Of a stretch of DNA of 64,000 nt, positions 36,688 through 47,016 are shown piece after piece; the first letter of the stretch is position 1, and every line of letters begins with the position of its first letter. The notes beneath the pieces are model-generated. The model searched no databases, was not told the origin of the DNA, and saw only the letters and a list, made by a program, of their open reading frames with translations. Source of the stretch: Sphingomonas sp. Leaf34 (GTDB lineage Bacteria > Pseudomonadota > Alphaproteobacteria > Sphingomonadales > Sphingomonadaceae); NCBI RefSeq assembly GCF_001421805.1, contig NZ_LMLC01000003.1:124236-188235 (forward strand). Reading direction: 5' to 3'. The position numbers and the translations under genes were made by a program.

Positions 36688-38079
36688 ATGTTGACCCGCT
36701 TTCTCGCCGTCGCCGCGCTGCTGCCGGCTCCCGCCATCGCCCAATCGCTCACCCCCGCCGAGACCGCGCAGATCGACACGCTCGTCGCCGGCGCGCTCGG
36801 CGATACCGGCGTGCCTTCCGCCTCGATCGCGGTGGTTCGCGGCGGGCGGATCGTGTTCGCCAAGGCGTACGGCAAACCCTCCGAAGCGATCGCCAAGGCG
36901 GACCCGAAGCTCCCCTACCAGATCGCCTCGATCTCCAAGCAGTTCACCGCCGCCGCGCTCCTGCTGCTCGAGGACAAGGGCAAGCTGAGCCTTGACGACA
37001 CCGTCGCGAAGTACATCCCCGGCATCACCGGCGGCGACCGCATCACGATCCGCCAATTGCTCAGCCACACCTCGGGGCTGCAGGATTACTGGCCGCAGGA
37101 TTACAGCTTCGCCGCGATGGCCAAGCCCGTCACGCCGCAGCAGATCGTCGACCGCTGGGCAAAGAAACCGCTCGATTTCGCACCCGGCACGCAGTGGCAA
37201 TATTCGAACACGGGCTATGTCGTCGCCGGGATGATCGTCGAGAAGGTCTCGGGGCAACCGCTGCTCAACTTCCTCCAGCAGCGCATCTTCAAGCCGCTCG
37301 ATATCCGCGCGCTCGACCAGGACAAGGCGATCGGCAAGGCGTTCCCGCAAGGCTATGGCCGGTTCGCGCTCGGCCCCGTCCGCGCCGAGACGCCAAGCGC
37401 GGACGGCTGGCTCTACGCCGCCGGCGAACTCTCGATGAGCGCCGAAGACCTCGCCAAATGGGACGTCGCCCGCCTCACCCGCACCACGCTGCCCGCCGAC
37501 GACTGGGCCGCGCAGGAAACCCCCGTCAAGCTCGCCGACGGATCGAGCAACGGCTACGGCCTCGGCGTTTTCACCGGCAGCGCGGACGGCCGTCGGTATG
37601 TCGAGCATAGCGGCGAGGCGGTCGGCTTCCTGTCCGAGAACATCGTCTACCCCGACGACAAGGCCGCGATCGTCGTCCTCACCAACAGCTGGTTCAGCGA
37701 CGCGGTCGGCCGCATCTCCGGCGGCATCGTCAAGATTGTCCTGCCCCCCGCGCCCGCCAATGCAGAAGACACCGCCGCGCTCGCCCGCGCGCGCACCGTC
37801 TACGACCAGCTCCGCACCGGCACGCTCGACCGCAAGGGGCTGACCGAAGACGCCAATTACTACTTCAAGCCGGTCGCGCTCGCCGACTACAAGACCAGCC
37901 TCGGCGCGCTGGGCGAGCCCACCGCATTCGTGCAAACCGGCAAGACCCGCTTGCGCGGCGGCTTCGTCAACCGCACCTATCGGATAACCTATCCCGACCG
38001 CTCGCTCTCGCTCAGCACCTATGCCGAGCCCGGCGCGAACGGCCGGTACGAACAGTTTTTGGTGGCACCCGCTTCATGA
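36688..38079 (+). CDS. Serine hydrolase of the class C beta-lactamase fold
   Basis: 463 residues with a signal peptide ending AIAQS, so periplasmic. The catalytic SxxK is in YQIASISKQFTAA and the YxN motif in WQYSNTGYVV; the HSG motif is in YVEHSGEAVGF. Such proteins are often D-aminopeptidases, esterases or penicillin-binding proteins rather than true beta-lactamases. A C-terminal extension of about 110 residues follows the fold. The stop overlaps the next gene as ATGA, so the two are coupled. Confidence 0.88.
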   Translation: MLTRFLAVAALLPAPAIAQSLTPAETAQIDTLVAGALGDTGVPSASIAVVRGGRIVFAKAYGKPSEAIAKADPKLPYQIASISKQFTAAALLLLEDKGKLSLDDTVAKYIPGITGGDRITIRQLLSHTSGLQDYWPQDYSFAAMAKPVTPQQIVDRWAKKPLDFAPGTQWQYSNTGYVVAGMIVEKVSGQPLLNFLQQRIFKPLDIRALDQDKAIGKAFPQGYGRFALGPVRAETPSADGWLYAAGELSMSAEDLAKWDVARLTRTTLPADDWAAQETPVKLADGSSNGYGLGVFTGSADGRRYVEHSGEAVGFLSENIVYPDDKAAIVVLTNSWFSDAVGRISGGIVKIVLPPAPANAEDTAALARARTVYDQLRTGTLDRKGLTEDANYYFKPVALADYKTSLGALGEPTAFVQTGKTRLRGGFVNRTYRITYPDRSLSLSTYAEPGANGRYEQFLVAPAS

Positions 38080-39458
38080 CCGACTTCGCTTCGATGCTCC
38101 TGCCCGACCGCGGCCAGCCCGCGCGGACCATCCACGTCGTCCATCCCGACGCCTACGACGCCTGGCTCGGCACGCAGCCGCAGCGCGTCCGCACGACCGT
38201 CGCCGCACACCGCCTGACCGGAAAAGCGGGCGACCGCGCCGTCCTCCCCGGCGACAGCGCCGAAGACTGGTCGATGCTGCTGGTCTGCAACGAAGCGCTG
38301 ACGTCGCCGTGGCGGATCGCCTCGCTCGGCGCGTCGCTGCCCGCGGGCACTTATCGCCTCGCCGACGGCCCGGTCGGCGCCGCCGGGCTCGGCTGGATGC
38401 TCGCCCAGCACCAGTTCACGCGCTACGTGAAGCCCGATCCGATCGGCGCACGCATCCTGCTGACCGCCGACGCCGCACCGATCGACGAGACCGTGCGCCT
38501 CGCCGAGGCCACGGCTATGGTCCGCGATCTGGTCAACACCGGCGCCTCCGACATGGGCCCCGCCGACCTCGAAGCCGCCGCCGAGACGCTCGCGAAACGG
38601 CACGGCGCGACCGTCACGGTCACGCGCGGCGACGCGCTCGCGACCGGCTACCCGATGATCCACGCGGTCGGCCAGGCCGCCGCCAAGGACCGCGCGCCGC
38701 GACTGATCGAGCTCGAATGGGGCGACCCCGCGCACCCGCGCATCGCGCTGGTCGGCAAGGGCGTCACCTTCGACACCGGCGGGCTCGACATCAAGCCGTC
38801 CGCGGGCATGCGGCTGATGAAGAAGGACATGGGCGGCGCCGCGCACGCGCTCGCGCTGGCGAGTCTCGTGATGGCGGCCAAGCTCCCCGTCCGCCTCCAC
38901 CTCCTGATCCCCGCGGTCGAAAACGCGATCGCGGGCAACGCCTTCCGCCCCGGCGACGTGCTGGCCACGCGCCAAGGCCTGACGGTCGAAAACACCAACA
39001 CCGATGCGGAGGGCCGCCTCGTCCTCGGCGACGCGCTCACCAAGGCAGGCGAGAGCAACCCCACGCTGATCCTCGACTTCGCCACGCTCACCGGCGCGGC
39101 GCGCGTCGCGCTGGGTCCAGACCTCCCGCCGCTGTTCACCGACAACGAAGCGCTCGCCGCCGACCTGCTCGCGGCCGGGATAGCGGAGACAGACCCGATG
39201 TGGCGCCTGCCGCTCTGGAACGCCTATGACGAGATGCTGCGCTCGGACGTCGCGGACATGGTCAACGCCCCCGATGGCGGCTTTGCCGGCGCGGTCACGG
39301 CCGCGCTGTTCCTCCGCCGGTTCGTGCCCAAGGGTACGACGTGGGCGCATCTCGACGTGTTCGCCTGGCGTCCATCGGCGAAACCCGGTCGGCCAAAAGG
39401 CGGTGAGGCCTATGCCTTGCGTGCCACCTTGGCGATGCTGGCGAAGCGGTTTGGCTAG
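38076..39458 (+). CDS. M17 leucyl aminopeptidase family protein
   Basis: 460 residues. Metal-binding segments IALVGKGVTFDTGGLDIKP and the family signature NTDAEGRLVLGDALT are intact, with KKDMGGAAHALALA between. M17 enzymes are two-metal cytosolic aminopeptidases. The short, diverged N-terminal domain resembles the second PepA paralogue of alphaproteobacteria rather than PepA itself. Coupled by an ATGA overlap to the serine hydrolase gene. Confidence 0.9.
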   Translation: MTDFASMLLPDRGQPARTIHVVHPDAYDAWLGTQPQRVRTTVAAHRLTGKAGDRAVLPGDSAEDWSMLLVCNEALTSPWRIASLGASLPAGTYRLADGPVGAAGLGWMLAQHQFTRYVKPDPIGARILLTADAAPIDETVRLAEATAMVRDLVNTGASDMGPADLEAAAETLAKRHGATVTVTRGDALATGYPMIHAVGQAAAKDRAPRLIELEWGDPAHPRIALVGKGVTFDTGGLDIKPSAGMRLMKKDMGGAAHALALASLVMAAKLPVRLHLLIPAVENAIAGNAFRPGDVLATRQGLTVENTNTDAEGRLVLGDALTKAGESNPTLILDFATLTGAARVALGPDLPPLFTDNEALAADLLAAGIAETDPMWRLPLWNAYDEMLRSDVADMVNAPDGGFAGAVTAALFLRRFVPKGTTWAHLDVFAWRPSAKPGRPKGGEAYALRATLAMLAKRFG

Positions 39459-39461
39459 CCG

Positions 39462-39540
39462 GTTCCCCCGCTGAGGCCGGGGCCCAGGATTGCGGGCGCT
39501 GTCCTGTCAGATCCTGGGCCCCCGCCTCCGCGGGGGAACA
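39462..39540. repeat. Inverted pair of CCCCCGC-type repeats
   Basis: TTCCCCCGCTGAGGCCGGGGCCCAGGAT-like left half with inverted right half ATCCTGGGCCCCCGCCTCCG, after the aminopeptidase gene. Confidence 0.7.
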
Positions 39541-39578
39541 CGCTACTGTAGTGAGCGTCTCGGCGAAGTCGCCAGGCC

Positions 39579-40277
39579 TTACCCCGTCGCGAACTGCCCG
39601 AACGGCAACAGCTTGTCCGCCAGCGCCTTGGTCGCATTCGCATCACCCGCGCGCAGCGGCACGAGCACCGCCGCCGCCGCCCGGCGGACGAACCCGTCGA
39701 TAGCCGTCGGCGCCGGCGCCTTGCTCGCCGTCTCGACCAGCGCGCGTCCCCGCGCATCGTTCGGATCGAGCTCCAGCCGCAACAACCCCGCCAGCCCCGC
39801 GAACATCGCGCGATTACCGCCGAGCGCCACCGATCTGTCGAGCGCCTCGAACCCGGCCGCCTTCTGCGCCCCCGCGACAGCCCGCCCAACGAACCGCCCA
39901 AGCTTGGCGATCACCCCCACATGCCATGCGCCCAGCGCCGCCTGCACCTCGGCATTGCGCGGATACCGCGTGACCAGCGCCTCATATTGTTTGCGCGCGG
40001 CGATCGCCTGCCCGCGATTGCCGAGCAGCTTGGCGCGATAGCCGTTCGCCATCGCCTGCATGATCGCCGCCTCTTGGTCGCCCGGCGAACGACTGAGCGC
40101 CTGTCCCGCAACCGCGGCCGCCTTGTCGATCCGCGCCAGCGCCATCCCGCGGTCGCGATCGACGAACCCTGCCTGGGTCAGCAGTTCGCGCGGCGTCTCC
40201 GCGCTGGCGGGGATCGCCGCCACCACCGCGCAGACTGCGATCGAGGCACCGACGCACCCGCGAAACCACTTGGCCAT
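39579..40277 (-). CDS. Exported protein with TPR-like helices
   Basis: 232 residues. A signal peptide (hydrophobic core ASIAVCAVVAAI, ending PASAE) is followed by an all-helical Ala-rich body. Segments such as GDQEAAIMQAMANGYRAKLLGNRGQAIAARKQYEALVTRYP have TPR-like spacing. Probably periplasmic and a protein-interaction module; function unknown. Upstream is an AT-rich 100-bp promoter region shared with nothing obvious. Confidence 0.7.
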   Translation of the reverse strand: MAKWFRGCVGASIAVCAVVAAIPASAETPRELLTQAGFVDRDRGMALARIDKAAAVAGQALSRSPGDQEAAIMQAMANGYRAKLLGNRGQAIAARKQYEALVTRYPRNAEVQAALGAWHVGVIAKLGRFVGRAVAGAQKAAGFEALDRSVALGGNRAMFAGLAGLLRLELDPNDARGRALVETASKAPAPTAIDGFVRRAAAAVLVPLRAGDANATKALADKLLPFGQFATG

Positions 40278-40380
40278 ATCAATCCCCGCCCGAATTACAG
40301 CGTCACGCCGCTCAACGAATCACACATTAGTCATAAGAGCATAATGTTTATCGCGACTTAACGCTGTTCGACGCAAGCCT

Positions 40381-41124
40381 TCACAGCGAAGCCGCGGCCT
40401 CGATGATCGGCACGAACTTGGCCGCGGTCAGGCTCGCACCACCGACCAGCGCCCCGTCGACATTCGGCGTATCGAGGATCGAGGCCGCATTCGCGCCCGT
40501 GACCGAGCCGCCGTACAGGATCCGCACCCCGGCAGCCTTGTCGCCAATCAGCATCCGCAATTTCGCGCGGGCGATCGCATGGATCGCGGCGATCTCCTCC
40601 AGAGTCGGCGTGCGCCCGGTGCCGATCGCCCAGCGGGGCTCATAGGCCAGCGTGAACCAGCTGCCGTCCGCATTGTCCGGCACCGACTTCTCGATCTGCG
40701 CCTGCACGACGCGCTCGGCCCGGTCCGCATCGCGCTCGGCCTCGGTCTCGCCGCAGCACAGGATGACGTTCAGCCCCTGCTTGTGCGCCGCCGCCGCCTT
40801 CGCCCAGGCGTCGTGGCTGGTCTCGTGCTGGTCCGACCGGCGTTCCGAATGCCCGACGATCGTGAACGACGCGCCGACTTCCTTGACCATCGATGCCGAC
40901 ACGCACCCGGTATGCGCGCCCGACTCCGCCTCGTGAACATCCTCGGCGCCGATCGCGAGGGTCGGCACCCGCTCGGACGCCGCCGCGATCAGCGTGAACG
41001 GCACCGCGACCGACACGTCGATCTCGGGCGCAGCGCTTGCCGCCGCGGCGATCGCATCGAGTTCGACGAGCATCGCCCGCGACCCGTTCATCTTCCAGTT
41101 TCCTGCTACAAGCTTGCGACGCAT
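40381..41124 (-). CDS. tpiA: Triose-phosphate isomerase
   Basis: 247 residues. Start MRRKLVAGNWKMNG, with GGGAG about 7 bases upstream. Catalytic His is in IVGHSERRSDQHE and catalytic Glu in TLAYEPRWAIGTG; the phosphate loop is ILYGGSV. It interconverts dihydroxyacetone phosphate and glyceraldehyde 3-phosphate. The frame stays open far upstream (to about 42,470), but that part is antisense to ppiD. Divergent from ppiD with a 162-bp shared promoter region. Confidence 0.98.
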   Translation of the reverse strand: MRRKLVAGNWKMNGSRAMLVELDAIAAAASAAPEIDVSVAVPFTLIAAASERVPTLAIGAEDVHEAESGAHTGCVSASMVKEVGASFTIVGHSERRSDQHETSHDAWAKAAAAHKQGLNVILCCGETEAERDADRAERVVQAQIEKSVPDNADGSWFTLAYEPRWAIGTGRTPTLEEIAAIHAIARAKLRMLIGDKAAGVRILYGGSVTGANAASILDTPNVDGALVGGASLTAAKFVPIIEAAASL

Positions 41125-41286
41125 CACTATCTCCCGGATATTTCGCCCAGCGATAGCGCCGCACCCGCCGCGCACAAGTCCGCAACGTTCCCTACACGTC
41201 CGCACGCCCTTTGCAGCGCCCGACTTGAAGAGCCGCCCGCGCGCCCGTAAAGCAACGCCGTTCCCATCCCTGTCGATCGGCTGTCC

Positions 41287-43242
41287 ATGCTCGCTTTCTT
41301 CCGCCGCCTTACCCATTCGAAGGTCGGCGTGATCATCACCTTCCTCGTACTCGGCGTGATCGCGCTCGCCTTCGCGGCGGGTGACGTCACGGGGCTGAGT
41401 TCGATGACCGGTGGCGCAGGGATCACCGGCGGCGACGTGGCCACGGTCGGCAAGGCCGAGGTCAGCGCGAACGAGCTCAAGACGCAGGCGCAGACCCAGC
41501 TCGAAGGCTTTCGCCAGCAGCAGCCGACGCTCGACATGGCGACCTTCGTCAACCAGGGCGGTTTCGAGGGCACGCTCGACCGGATCATCTCCAGCATGGC
41601 GCTCGAACAATTCGGCCGTGCGCAGGGCATGGTCGTCAGCAAGCGCTCGGTCGACGGCCAGATCGCCAGCATCCCCGCGTTGCAGGGGCCGACCGGCAAG
41701 TTCGACGAGAATCTTTATCGGCAGGTGCTCGCGCAGCGCAAGCTGACCGACGCGCAGATCCGCAGCGACATCGTCCGCGATACCTTCGCGCAGCAGCTGA
41801 CGATCCCGAGCACCGGCGCCACGCAGGTGTCGAGCCAGCTCGCGCTCCCCTACGCCTCGCTCCTGCTCGAGAAGCGCACTGGCACGATCGGCTTCATCCC
41901 CGCCGCCGTCGTCCCCGCCGGTGCCGCGCCGAGCGATGCGGATCTCAACACCTTCTACACGCGCAATATCGCGCGCTACACCGTGCCCGAGCGCCGGATC
42001 GTCCGCTACGCCGTCGTCTCGCCCGACCAGGTCAAGACTCAGGCCGCCGCGACCGACGCGGAGATCGCCAAGACCTATCAGCAGGACCGCGCACGCTATG
42101 CGGCCACTGAAAAGCGCACGATCACGCAGGTCGTCGTCGCTGATCAGGCCGGCGCCACCGCGCTCGCCGCCAAGGTGAAGGCGGGCACCAGCCTCGCCGA
42201 TGCCGCACGCGCCGCAGGCCTCGAAGCCTCGACCCAGGTGGGCGTCGAGAAGGCAGCCTATGCCGGCACCGCATCCGCGCAAGTCGCCGATGCCGTGTTC
42301 GCCGCCGCAAGCGGCGCGGTGATCGGCCCGGTCCGCACGCAGCTCGGCTGGACCGTCGCCAAGGTCGACAAGATCGAGAACGTCGCCGGTCGCTCGCTCG
42401 ACCAGGTCCGCGGCGAGATTGCCGCCGCACTCGGGATCCAGAAGGCCGCCGCCGCGCTGTCCGACATCCACGACAAGATCGACGATTCGCTCTCGAAGAA
42501 CGCGACGTTCGACGAAGTGATCGCCGACCAGAAGCTCAAGCCCGTCACCACGCCTGCGCTGATCGCCAGCGGCCTCAATCCGGACGACGCGACCAGCAAG
42601 CCCGATCCCGCGATCGCGCCACTCGTCGCCGCCGCGTTCCAGGCCGCCGATGGCGATGGCCCGCAGCTGGTCCAGCTCGGCACCGATGGCGGCTTCGCGG
42701 TCGTCGCGCTCGGCCGTGTCGTCCCCGCCACGCCGCGCCCGCTGGCACAGGTTCGCGCCGCCGTGCTCCGCGACGTGACCGCTGATCGCTCGCGTCAGGC
42801 TGCGCGGAAAGTCGCCGCCGACGTGCTCGCGCGCATCAACAAGGGCATGACGATCCAGCAGTCGCTCGCGCAGACCAAGCTGCCGATCCCCGCCGCTCGC
42901 CCGCTGACCGCGTCGCGCGCGCAGATCGCCGCCGATCCGCGTGGTGCGCCGCCCGCGCTCGCGCTGATGTTCAGCATGGCGCCGAACACCGCCAAGACGC
43001 TCGCCGCGCCCGACGACAGCGGCTGGTTCGTCATCAAGCTCGACAGCATCGCCAGCGGCAACGCAGCGGGCAACGACGCGGCGATCAAGGCCGCGCGCGC
43101 CAATATCGGCCGTTCGGTCGGTCGCGAATATGTCGAGCAGTTCGCCAAGGCGGTCCGCGCCGACGTCGGCGTAAAGACCAACGTGGCCTCGCTCGCGCGC
43201 GTCCGTGCCGACCTGCTCGGCCAGGGCGGCACCGGGAACTGA
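41287..43242 (+). CDS. ppiD: PpiD-like membrane-anchored peptidyl-prolyl isomerase
   Basis: 651 residues. One N-terminal transmembrane anchor (VGVIITFLVLGVIALAFAAG), then a SurA-N-like chaperone domain, a parvulin-type domain around residues 250-370, and a C-terminal domain. PpiD assists folding of exported proteins at the Sec translocon exit. trpE starts only 4 bases after the stop, so the chaperone and tryptophan genes share a transcript, an order common in sphingomonads. Confidence 0.88.
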   Translation: MLAFFRRLTHSKVGVIITFLVLGVIALAFAAGDVTGLSSMTGGAGITGGDVATVGKAEVSANELKTQAQTQLEGFRQQQPTLDMATFVNQGGFEGTLDRIISSMALEQFGRAQGMVVSKRSVDGQIASIPALQGPTGKFDENLYRQVLAQRKLTDAQIRSDIVRDTFAQQLTIPSTGATQVSSQLALPYASLLLEKRTGTIGFIPAAVVPAGAAPSDADLNTFYTRNIARYTVPERRIVRYAVVSPDQVKTQAAATDAEIAKTYQQDRARYAATEKRTITQVVVADQAGATALAAKVKAGTSLADAARAAGLEASTQVGVEKAAYAGTASAQVADAVFAAASGAVIGPVRTQLGWTVAKVDKIENVAGRSLDQVRGEIAAALGIQKAAAALSDIHDKIDDSLSKNATFDEVIADQKLKPVTTPALIASGLNPDDATSKPDPAIAPLVAAAFQAADGDGPQLVQLGTDGGFAVVALGRVVPATPRPLAQVRAAVLRDVTADRSRQAARKVAADVLARINKGMTIQQSLAQTKLPIPAARPLTASRAQIAADPRGAPPALALMFSMAPNTAKTLAAPDDSGWFVIKLDSIASGNAAGNDAAIKAARANIGRSVGREYVEQFAKAVRADVGVKTNVASLARVRADLLGQGGTGN

Positions 43243-43246
43243 TCGT

Positions 43247-44737
43247 ATGAGCGCGCGGGAAGCTTTGGCCGAGGGGCGCCCCGCGCTCGTCTGGCGTCGT
43301 CAGGTCGCAGACACCGAAACGCCGGTCGCCGCCGCGCTGAAGCTCATCGAGCCGGGGCGTGGCGACTTCCTGCTCGAATCGGTCGAGGGCGGCGAGACGC
43401 GCGGCCGCCACAGCCTGATCGGCCTCGCGCCCGACCTGCTGTTCCGCGCGCACGGCCAGAGCGCCGAGATCAACCGCCAGTGGGCGACCGACCGCGAGAC
43501 GTTCGAGCCCTGCGGCGTGCCGACGCTCGACGCGTTGCGCGCGCTGGTCGCCGAATGCCGTGCGGACGTTCCCGCCGAGCTCCCCCGCGCGCTCGCCTGC
43601 CTCGTCGGCTATTTCGGCTATGAGACGATCGGCCTGGTCGAGACTCTGCCGCAACCCCCGGCCGACGCGCTTGGCCTACCCGACATGATCTTCGTGCGGC
43701 CGACCGTGATACTCGTGTTCGATCGCCTGACTGACGCACTGTACCTCGTCGCGCCTGCCTGGCCCGATCCCGCGCGCGATGCCGATTCGATCGTGGCCGA
43801 CGCCGAGGAGCGGCTCGACGCGGTCGCGGCCAAGCTCGCCAGCACGCCCGTCCCTGCGCCGATCCGCTCCGACGTCGCCGAGCCCGTCTACACGCCCGCG
43901 CTGCCCGAGGGCCGCTACGGCGAGATGGTGGCGACCGCGAAGGACTATATCCTCGCCGGCGACATCTTCCAGGTCGTGCTCGCGCAGCGGTTCAGCACGC
44001 CGTTCGCGCTGCCGCCGTTCGAGCTCTATCGCTCGCTGCGCCGGATCAATCCGTCGCCGTTCCTCTATCATCTCGACCTGCCCGGCTTCGCGCTGATCGG
44101 CTCGAGCCCCGAAATCCTCGTCCGCGTCCGCGACGACGAAGTCACGATCCGCCCGATCGCGGGCACGCGCCCGCGCGGCAAGACCGCCGCCGAAGACGAC
44201 GCGAACCGCATCAGCCTGCTCGCGGACCCGAAGGAACGCGCGGAGCATCTGATGCTGCTCGATCTCGGCCGCAACGATGTCGGCCGCGCCGCGTCGCCGG
44301 GGTCGGTGCGCGTCACCGACAGCTACGGCGTCGAATTCTACAGCCACGTGATGCACATCGTGTCGAACGTCGTCGGCACGCTCTCGCCCGCCAAGGACGC
44401 GCTCGACGCGCTGTTCGCGGGGTTTCCCGCAGGCACTGTCAGCGGCGCACCAAAGGTCCGCGCGTGCCAGGTCATCGCCGAACTCGAACCCGAACGCCGC
44501 GGCGCCTATGCGGGCGGCGTCGGCTATTTCTCGCCCGACGGATCGATGGACTCGTGCATCGTGCTACGCACCGCGGTGGTCAAGGACGGCACGATTCACG
44601 TCCAGGCCGGCGCCGGCATCGTCGCCGACAGCATCCCCGAATACGAACAACGCGAATGCGAGGCCAAGGCCGGCGCGATCCTAGCAGCGGCCCGCGAGGC
44701 GGTCAGCCGCGCAAAAGAGCCAAGTTTCGGTCAGTAG
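43247..44737 (+). CDS. trpE: Anthranilate synthase component I
   Basis: 496 residues. It makes anthranilate from chorismate with ammonia from TrpG. The regulatory-site segment LLESVEGGETRGRHSLIG (Trp-binding LLES motif), the catalytic core PFLYHLDLPGFALIGSSPE, PIAGTRPRG, LDLGRNDVGR and GTVSGAPKVRACQVI are all intact. The ATG lies 4 bases after the ppiD stop. Feedback control by tryptophan is expected from the LLES motif; no leader peptide is visible. Confidence 0.97.
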   Translation: MSAREALAEGRPALVWRRQVADTETPVAAALKLIEPGRGDFLLESVEGGETRGRHSLIGLAPDLLFRAHGQSAEINRQWATDRETFEPCGVPTLDALRALVAECRADVPAELPRALACLVGYFGYETIGLVETLPQPPADALGLPDMIFVRPTVILVFDRLTDALYLVAPAWPDPARDADSIVADAEERLDAVAAKLASTPVPAPIRSDVAEPVYTPALPEGRYGEMVATAKDYILAGDIFQVVLAQRFSTPFALPPFELYRSLRRINPSPFLYHLDLPGFALIGSSPEILVRVRDDEVTIRPIAGTRPRGKTAAEDDANRISLLADPKERAEHLMLLDLGRNDVGRAASPGSVRVTDSYGVEFYSHVMHIVSNVVGTLSPAKDALDALFAGFPAGTVSGAPKVRACQVIAELEPERRGAYAGGVGYFSPDGSMDSCIVLRTAVVKDGTIHVQAGAGIVADSIPEYEQRECEAKAGAILAAAREAVSRAKEPSFGQ

Positions 44738-44752
44738 CCCAAACCACCCACC

Positions 44753-44831
44753 GTCATCCTGACGAAAGTCAGCACCCAGAGTCACAAGGACCACCCTCGC
44801 GGCTCTGGGTCCTGACTTCCGTCAGGATGAC
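44753..44831. repeat. Paired GTCATCCTGAC repeat
   Basis: GTCATCCTGACGAAAGTCAG at the left is mirrored by CTGACTTCCGTCAGGATGAC at the right. An inner pair CCCAGAG/CTCTGGG lies between, so the whole is a long hairpin. It follows trpE by 15 bases and may end its transcript. Confidence 0.75.
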
Positions 44832-44844
44832 GAGAGAGGCGAAA

Positions 44845-45249
44845 TCACGGCGTGGTCGTCGTCTCGCTGCTCGGCGCCCGACGCTCAGCCGCATACGCAT
44901 TGTTACGCGCCAGGAAACAGCCCGACTGGCCACCCGTGCCGACCGCCGAACACGTATCCGGCAACCCGCCCGCGACTCGCCCAAGCTGGTCCATCGACGC
45001 CGCGCGGTTGACCCAGCTCTGGTTCTGCGCGGCGATCGGCTTGTCCTCGCGCAGTGCCTTGGGGATCCGGTAAGGCTGGTCGAGCGTCGAACACACCACC
45101 ACTTCGCCGCTCGTCGACGGCGGGCACTTCTGGTCCCCGGTCAGCGTGACGCTGCGGATCCGCTGCGGCGGCGAGGCGACCTGGGCATCCTGCGCGGACG
45201 CCATGGCGGGAAGCGCGATCAGTGCGGCAAGGACGACGGTACGAAACAT
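44845..45249 (-). CDS. Exported small protein inside the trp region
   Basis: 134 residues from the ATG preceded by GGAG; signal peptide ends LPAMASAQ. The mature part holds four cysteines (QKCPPSTSGEVVVCST, PDTCSAVG, SGCFLARN), so disulfides in the periplasm are likely. The motif CPPSTSGEVVVC occurs in several small secreted sphingomonad proteins as I recall. It is antisense in orientation between trpE and trpG. Function unknown. Confidence 0.75.
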   Translation of the reverse strand: MFRTVVLAALIALPAMASAQDAQVASPPQRIRSVTLTGDQKCPPSTSGEVVVCSTLDQPYRIPKALREDKPIAAQNQSWVNRAASMDQLGRVAGGLPDTCSAVGTGGQSGCFLARNNAYAAERRAPSSETTTTP

Positions 45250-45429
45250 GGGGGAAGGCTCCTTTGAAGGGATAACGTCCGTCACACAGCATTGCTCCGC
45301 ACTGAATGAAGGTCGCCCGCCTACCGCACATAGCGACGCTTGGCGTCATCGGCGACCGCCCACCGGCACTTTGCGGCACGCCGCCGCCGCGCGCCTTGCA
45401 TGGCCCCGCGCTTCGGCTATGGCGGCGCC

Positions 45430-46026
45430 ATGATCCTCGTCGTCGACAATTACGACAGCTTCACCTGGAACCTCGTCCATTATCTGATGGAGCTGGGCGT
45501 CGAGGTGGAAGTCGTCCGCAACGACGCGATCTCCGCCGGGCAAGCCTTGTCGTCGGGCGCGGACGCGTTCCTCATCTCCCCCGGCCCCTGCACGCCGACC
45601 GAGGCGGGGGTCAGCCTCGATCTCGTCGCCGCCTGCGCGGACGCGGCCAAGCCGCTGCTCGGCGTCTGCCTCGGCCATCAGGCGATCGGCCAGCATTTCG
45701 GCGGCAAGGTCGAGCGCGGTGGGCTGATGCACGGCAAGACCTCGCCCGTCCTCCACGATGATACCGGGCTCTACGCCGGACTCCCTTCGCCGTTCATAGC
45801 GACGCGCTACCACTCGCTGATCGTCAACGACGTGCCGGACAAGCTGGTGGTCAACGCGACCGCGCAGGACGGCACCGTCATGGGCTTCCGCCACGCCACG
45901 CTGCCGATCCACGGCGTCCAGTTCCACCCCGAAAGCATCGCCACCGAACACGGCCATGCGATGCTGGCGAACTTCCTGAAGATGGCCGACATCCCGGTAA
46001 AGCCGCGCGACGGGTTGCAGCTGTGA
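45430..46026 (+). CDS. trpG: Anthranilate synthase component II (glutamine amidotransferase)
   Basis: 198 residues. Class I glutamine amidotransferase: start [16 protein letters not shown], nucleophile Cys in [11 protein letters not shown], His-x-Glu in [14 protein letters not shown]. It supplies ammonia to TrpE. The frame is open upstream but this ATG matches the family start. The trpD GTG start overlaps its TGA stop. Confidence 0.97.
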   Translation: MILVVDNYDSFTWNLVHYLMELGVEVEVVRNDAISAGQALSSGADAFLISPGPCTPTEAGVSLDLVAACADAAKPLLGVCLGHQAIGQHFGGKVERGGLMHGKTSPVLHDDTGLYAGLPSPFIATRYHSLIVNDVPDKLVVNATAQDGTVMGFRHATLPIHGVQFHPESIATEHGHAMLANFLKMADIPVKPRDGLQL

Positions 46027-47015
46027 GCACCACCACGCTCCTCCCCGACCCGTCATCCCCCCTCTCCCGCGAGTCCGCCCGCGAAGCGTTCGCCGACATC
46101 CTCGACGCACGCGCGGGCGAAGACGCCATCGCGACCTTCCTGATCGATCTGTCGGCCCGCGGCGAGACCAGCATCGAGATCGCCGAAGCCGCCCGCGCCC
46201 TGCGCAACCGGATGATCCCGATCGACGCCCCCGCCGGCGCGGTCGACGTCTGCGGCACCGGCGGTGACGGCCATCACACGCTCAACGTCTCGACCGCGGT
46301 CGCGCTCGTCGTCGCGGCGTGCGGCGTCCCCGTCGCCAAGCACGGCAACCGCGCCGCCTCGAGCAAGGCCGGCGCCGCCGACACGCTCGAAGTGCTCGGC
46401 CTGGACATGGACCGCGCCGGCGCCACTGCCGAGGCGAGCCTCAACGACATCGGCATCGCCTTCCTGTTCGCCGCCAACCACCACCCGGCGATGAAGCGCA
46501 TCACCCCGATCCGCCAGCGCATCGGCAAGCGCACGATATTCAACCTGATGGGCCCGCTCGCCAACCCGGCGGGCACCACCCGCCAGCTGATCGGCATCGC
46601 CCGCCCCGATTACGTCGCGCTCTACGCCGACGCGCTCGAACAGCTCGGCACGCAGGCGGCCTTGGTCGTCTCGGGCGAAGAAGGCCTCGACGAACTCTCG
46701 GGCGCCGGCCCCAGCATCGTCGCCTCGGTCGGCGGCGTCGCGCTCCCCGCGCGCGTAACCCCCGAAGACGCCGGCCTCACCGCCCACGCCATCACCGACA
46801 TCCGTGGCGGCGACGCGCATCACAACGCCGACGCGCTCCGCCGCCTGCTCAAGGGCGAAACCGGCGCATACCGCGACGCCGTCCTGCTCAACGCCGCCGC
46901 CGCCTTGATGGTCGCCGGCACCGTCCCCACCCTTGAGGGCGGCGTCGCGAAAGCCGCCACCGCCCTCGACACCGGCAGCGCCGACGCGCTGCTCGCCCGC
47001 TGGATCGCCTACTGA
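46023..47015 (+). CDS. trpD: Anthranilate phosphoribosyltransferase
   Basis: 330 residues from a GTG overlapping the trpG stop (GTGA). Signatures are [19 protein letters not shown] (PRPP-binding) and [21 protein letters not shown], then [13 protein letters not shown] and [14 protein letters not shown]. It joins anthranilate and PRPP. Unusually Ala/Asp-rich, with many synonymous GC choices, but no missing motif. Confidence 0.97.
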   Translation: MSTTTLLPDPSSPLSRESAREAFADILDARAGEDAIATFLIDLSARGETSIEIAEAARALRNRMIPIDAPAGAVDVCGTGGDGHHTLNVSTAVALVVAACGVPVAKHGNRAASSKAGAADTLEVLGLDMDRAGATAEASLNDIGIAFLFAANHHPAMKRITPIRQRIGKRTIFNLMGPLANPAGTTRQLIGIARPDYVALYADALEQLGTQAALVVSGEEGLDELSGAGPSIVASVGGVALPARVTPEDAGLTAHAITDIRGGDAHHNADALRRLLKGETGAYRDAVLLNAAAALMVAGTVPTLEGGVAKAATALDTGSADALLARWIAY

Positions 47016-47016
47016 C

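Noticed and set aside
41125..42471. Long upstream extension of the tpiA frame
   Set aside because: It is antisense to ppiD; tpiA has its own ATG with a good ribosome-binding site at 41124.
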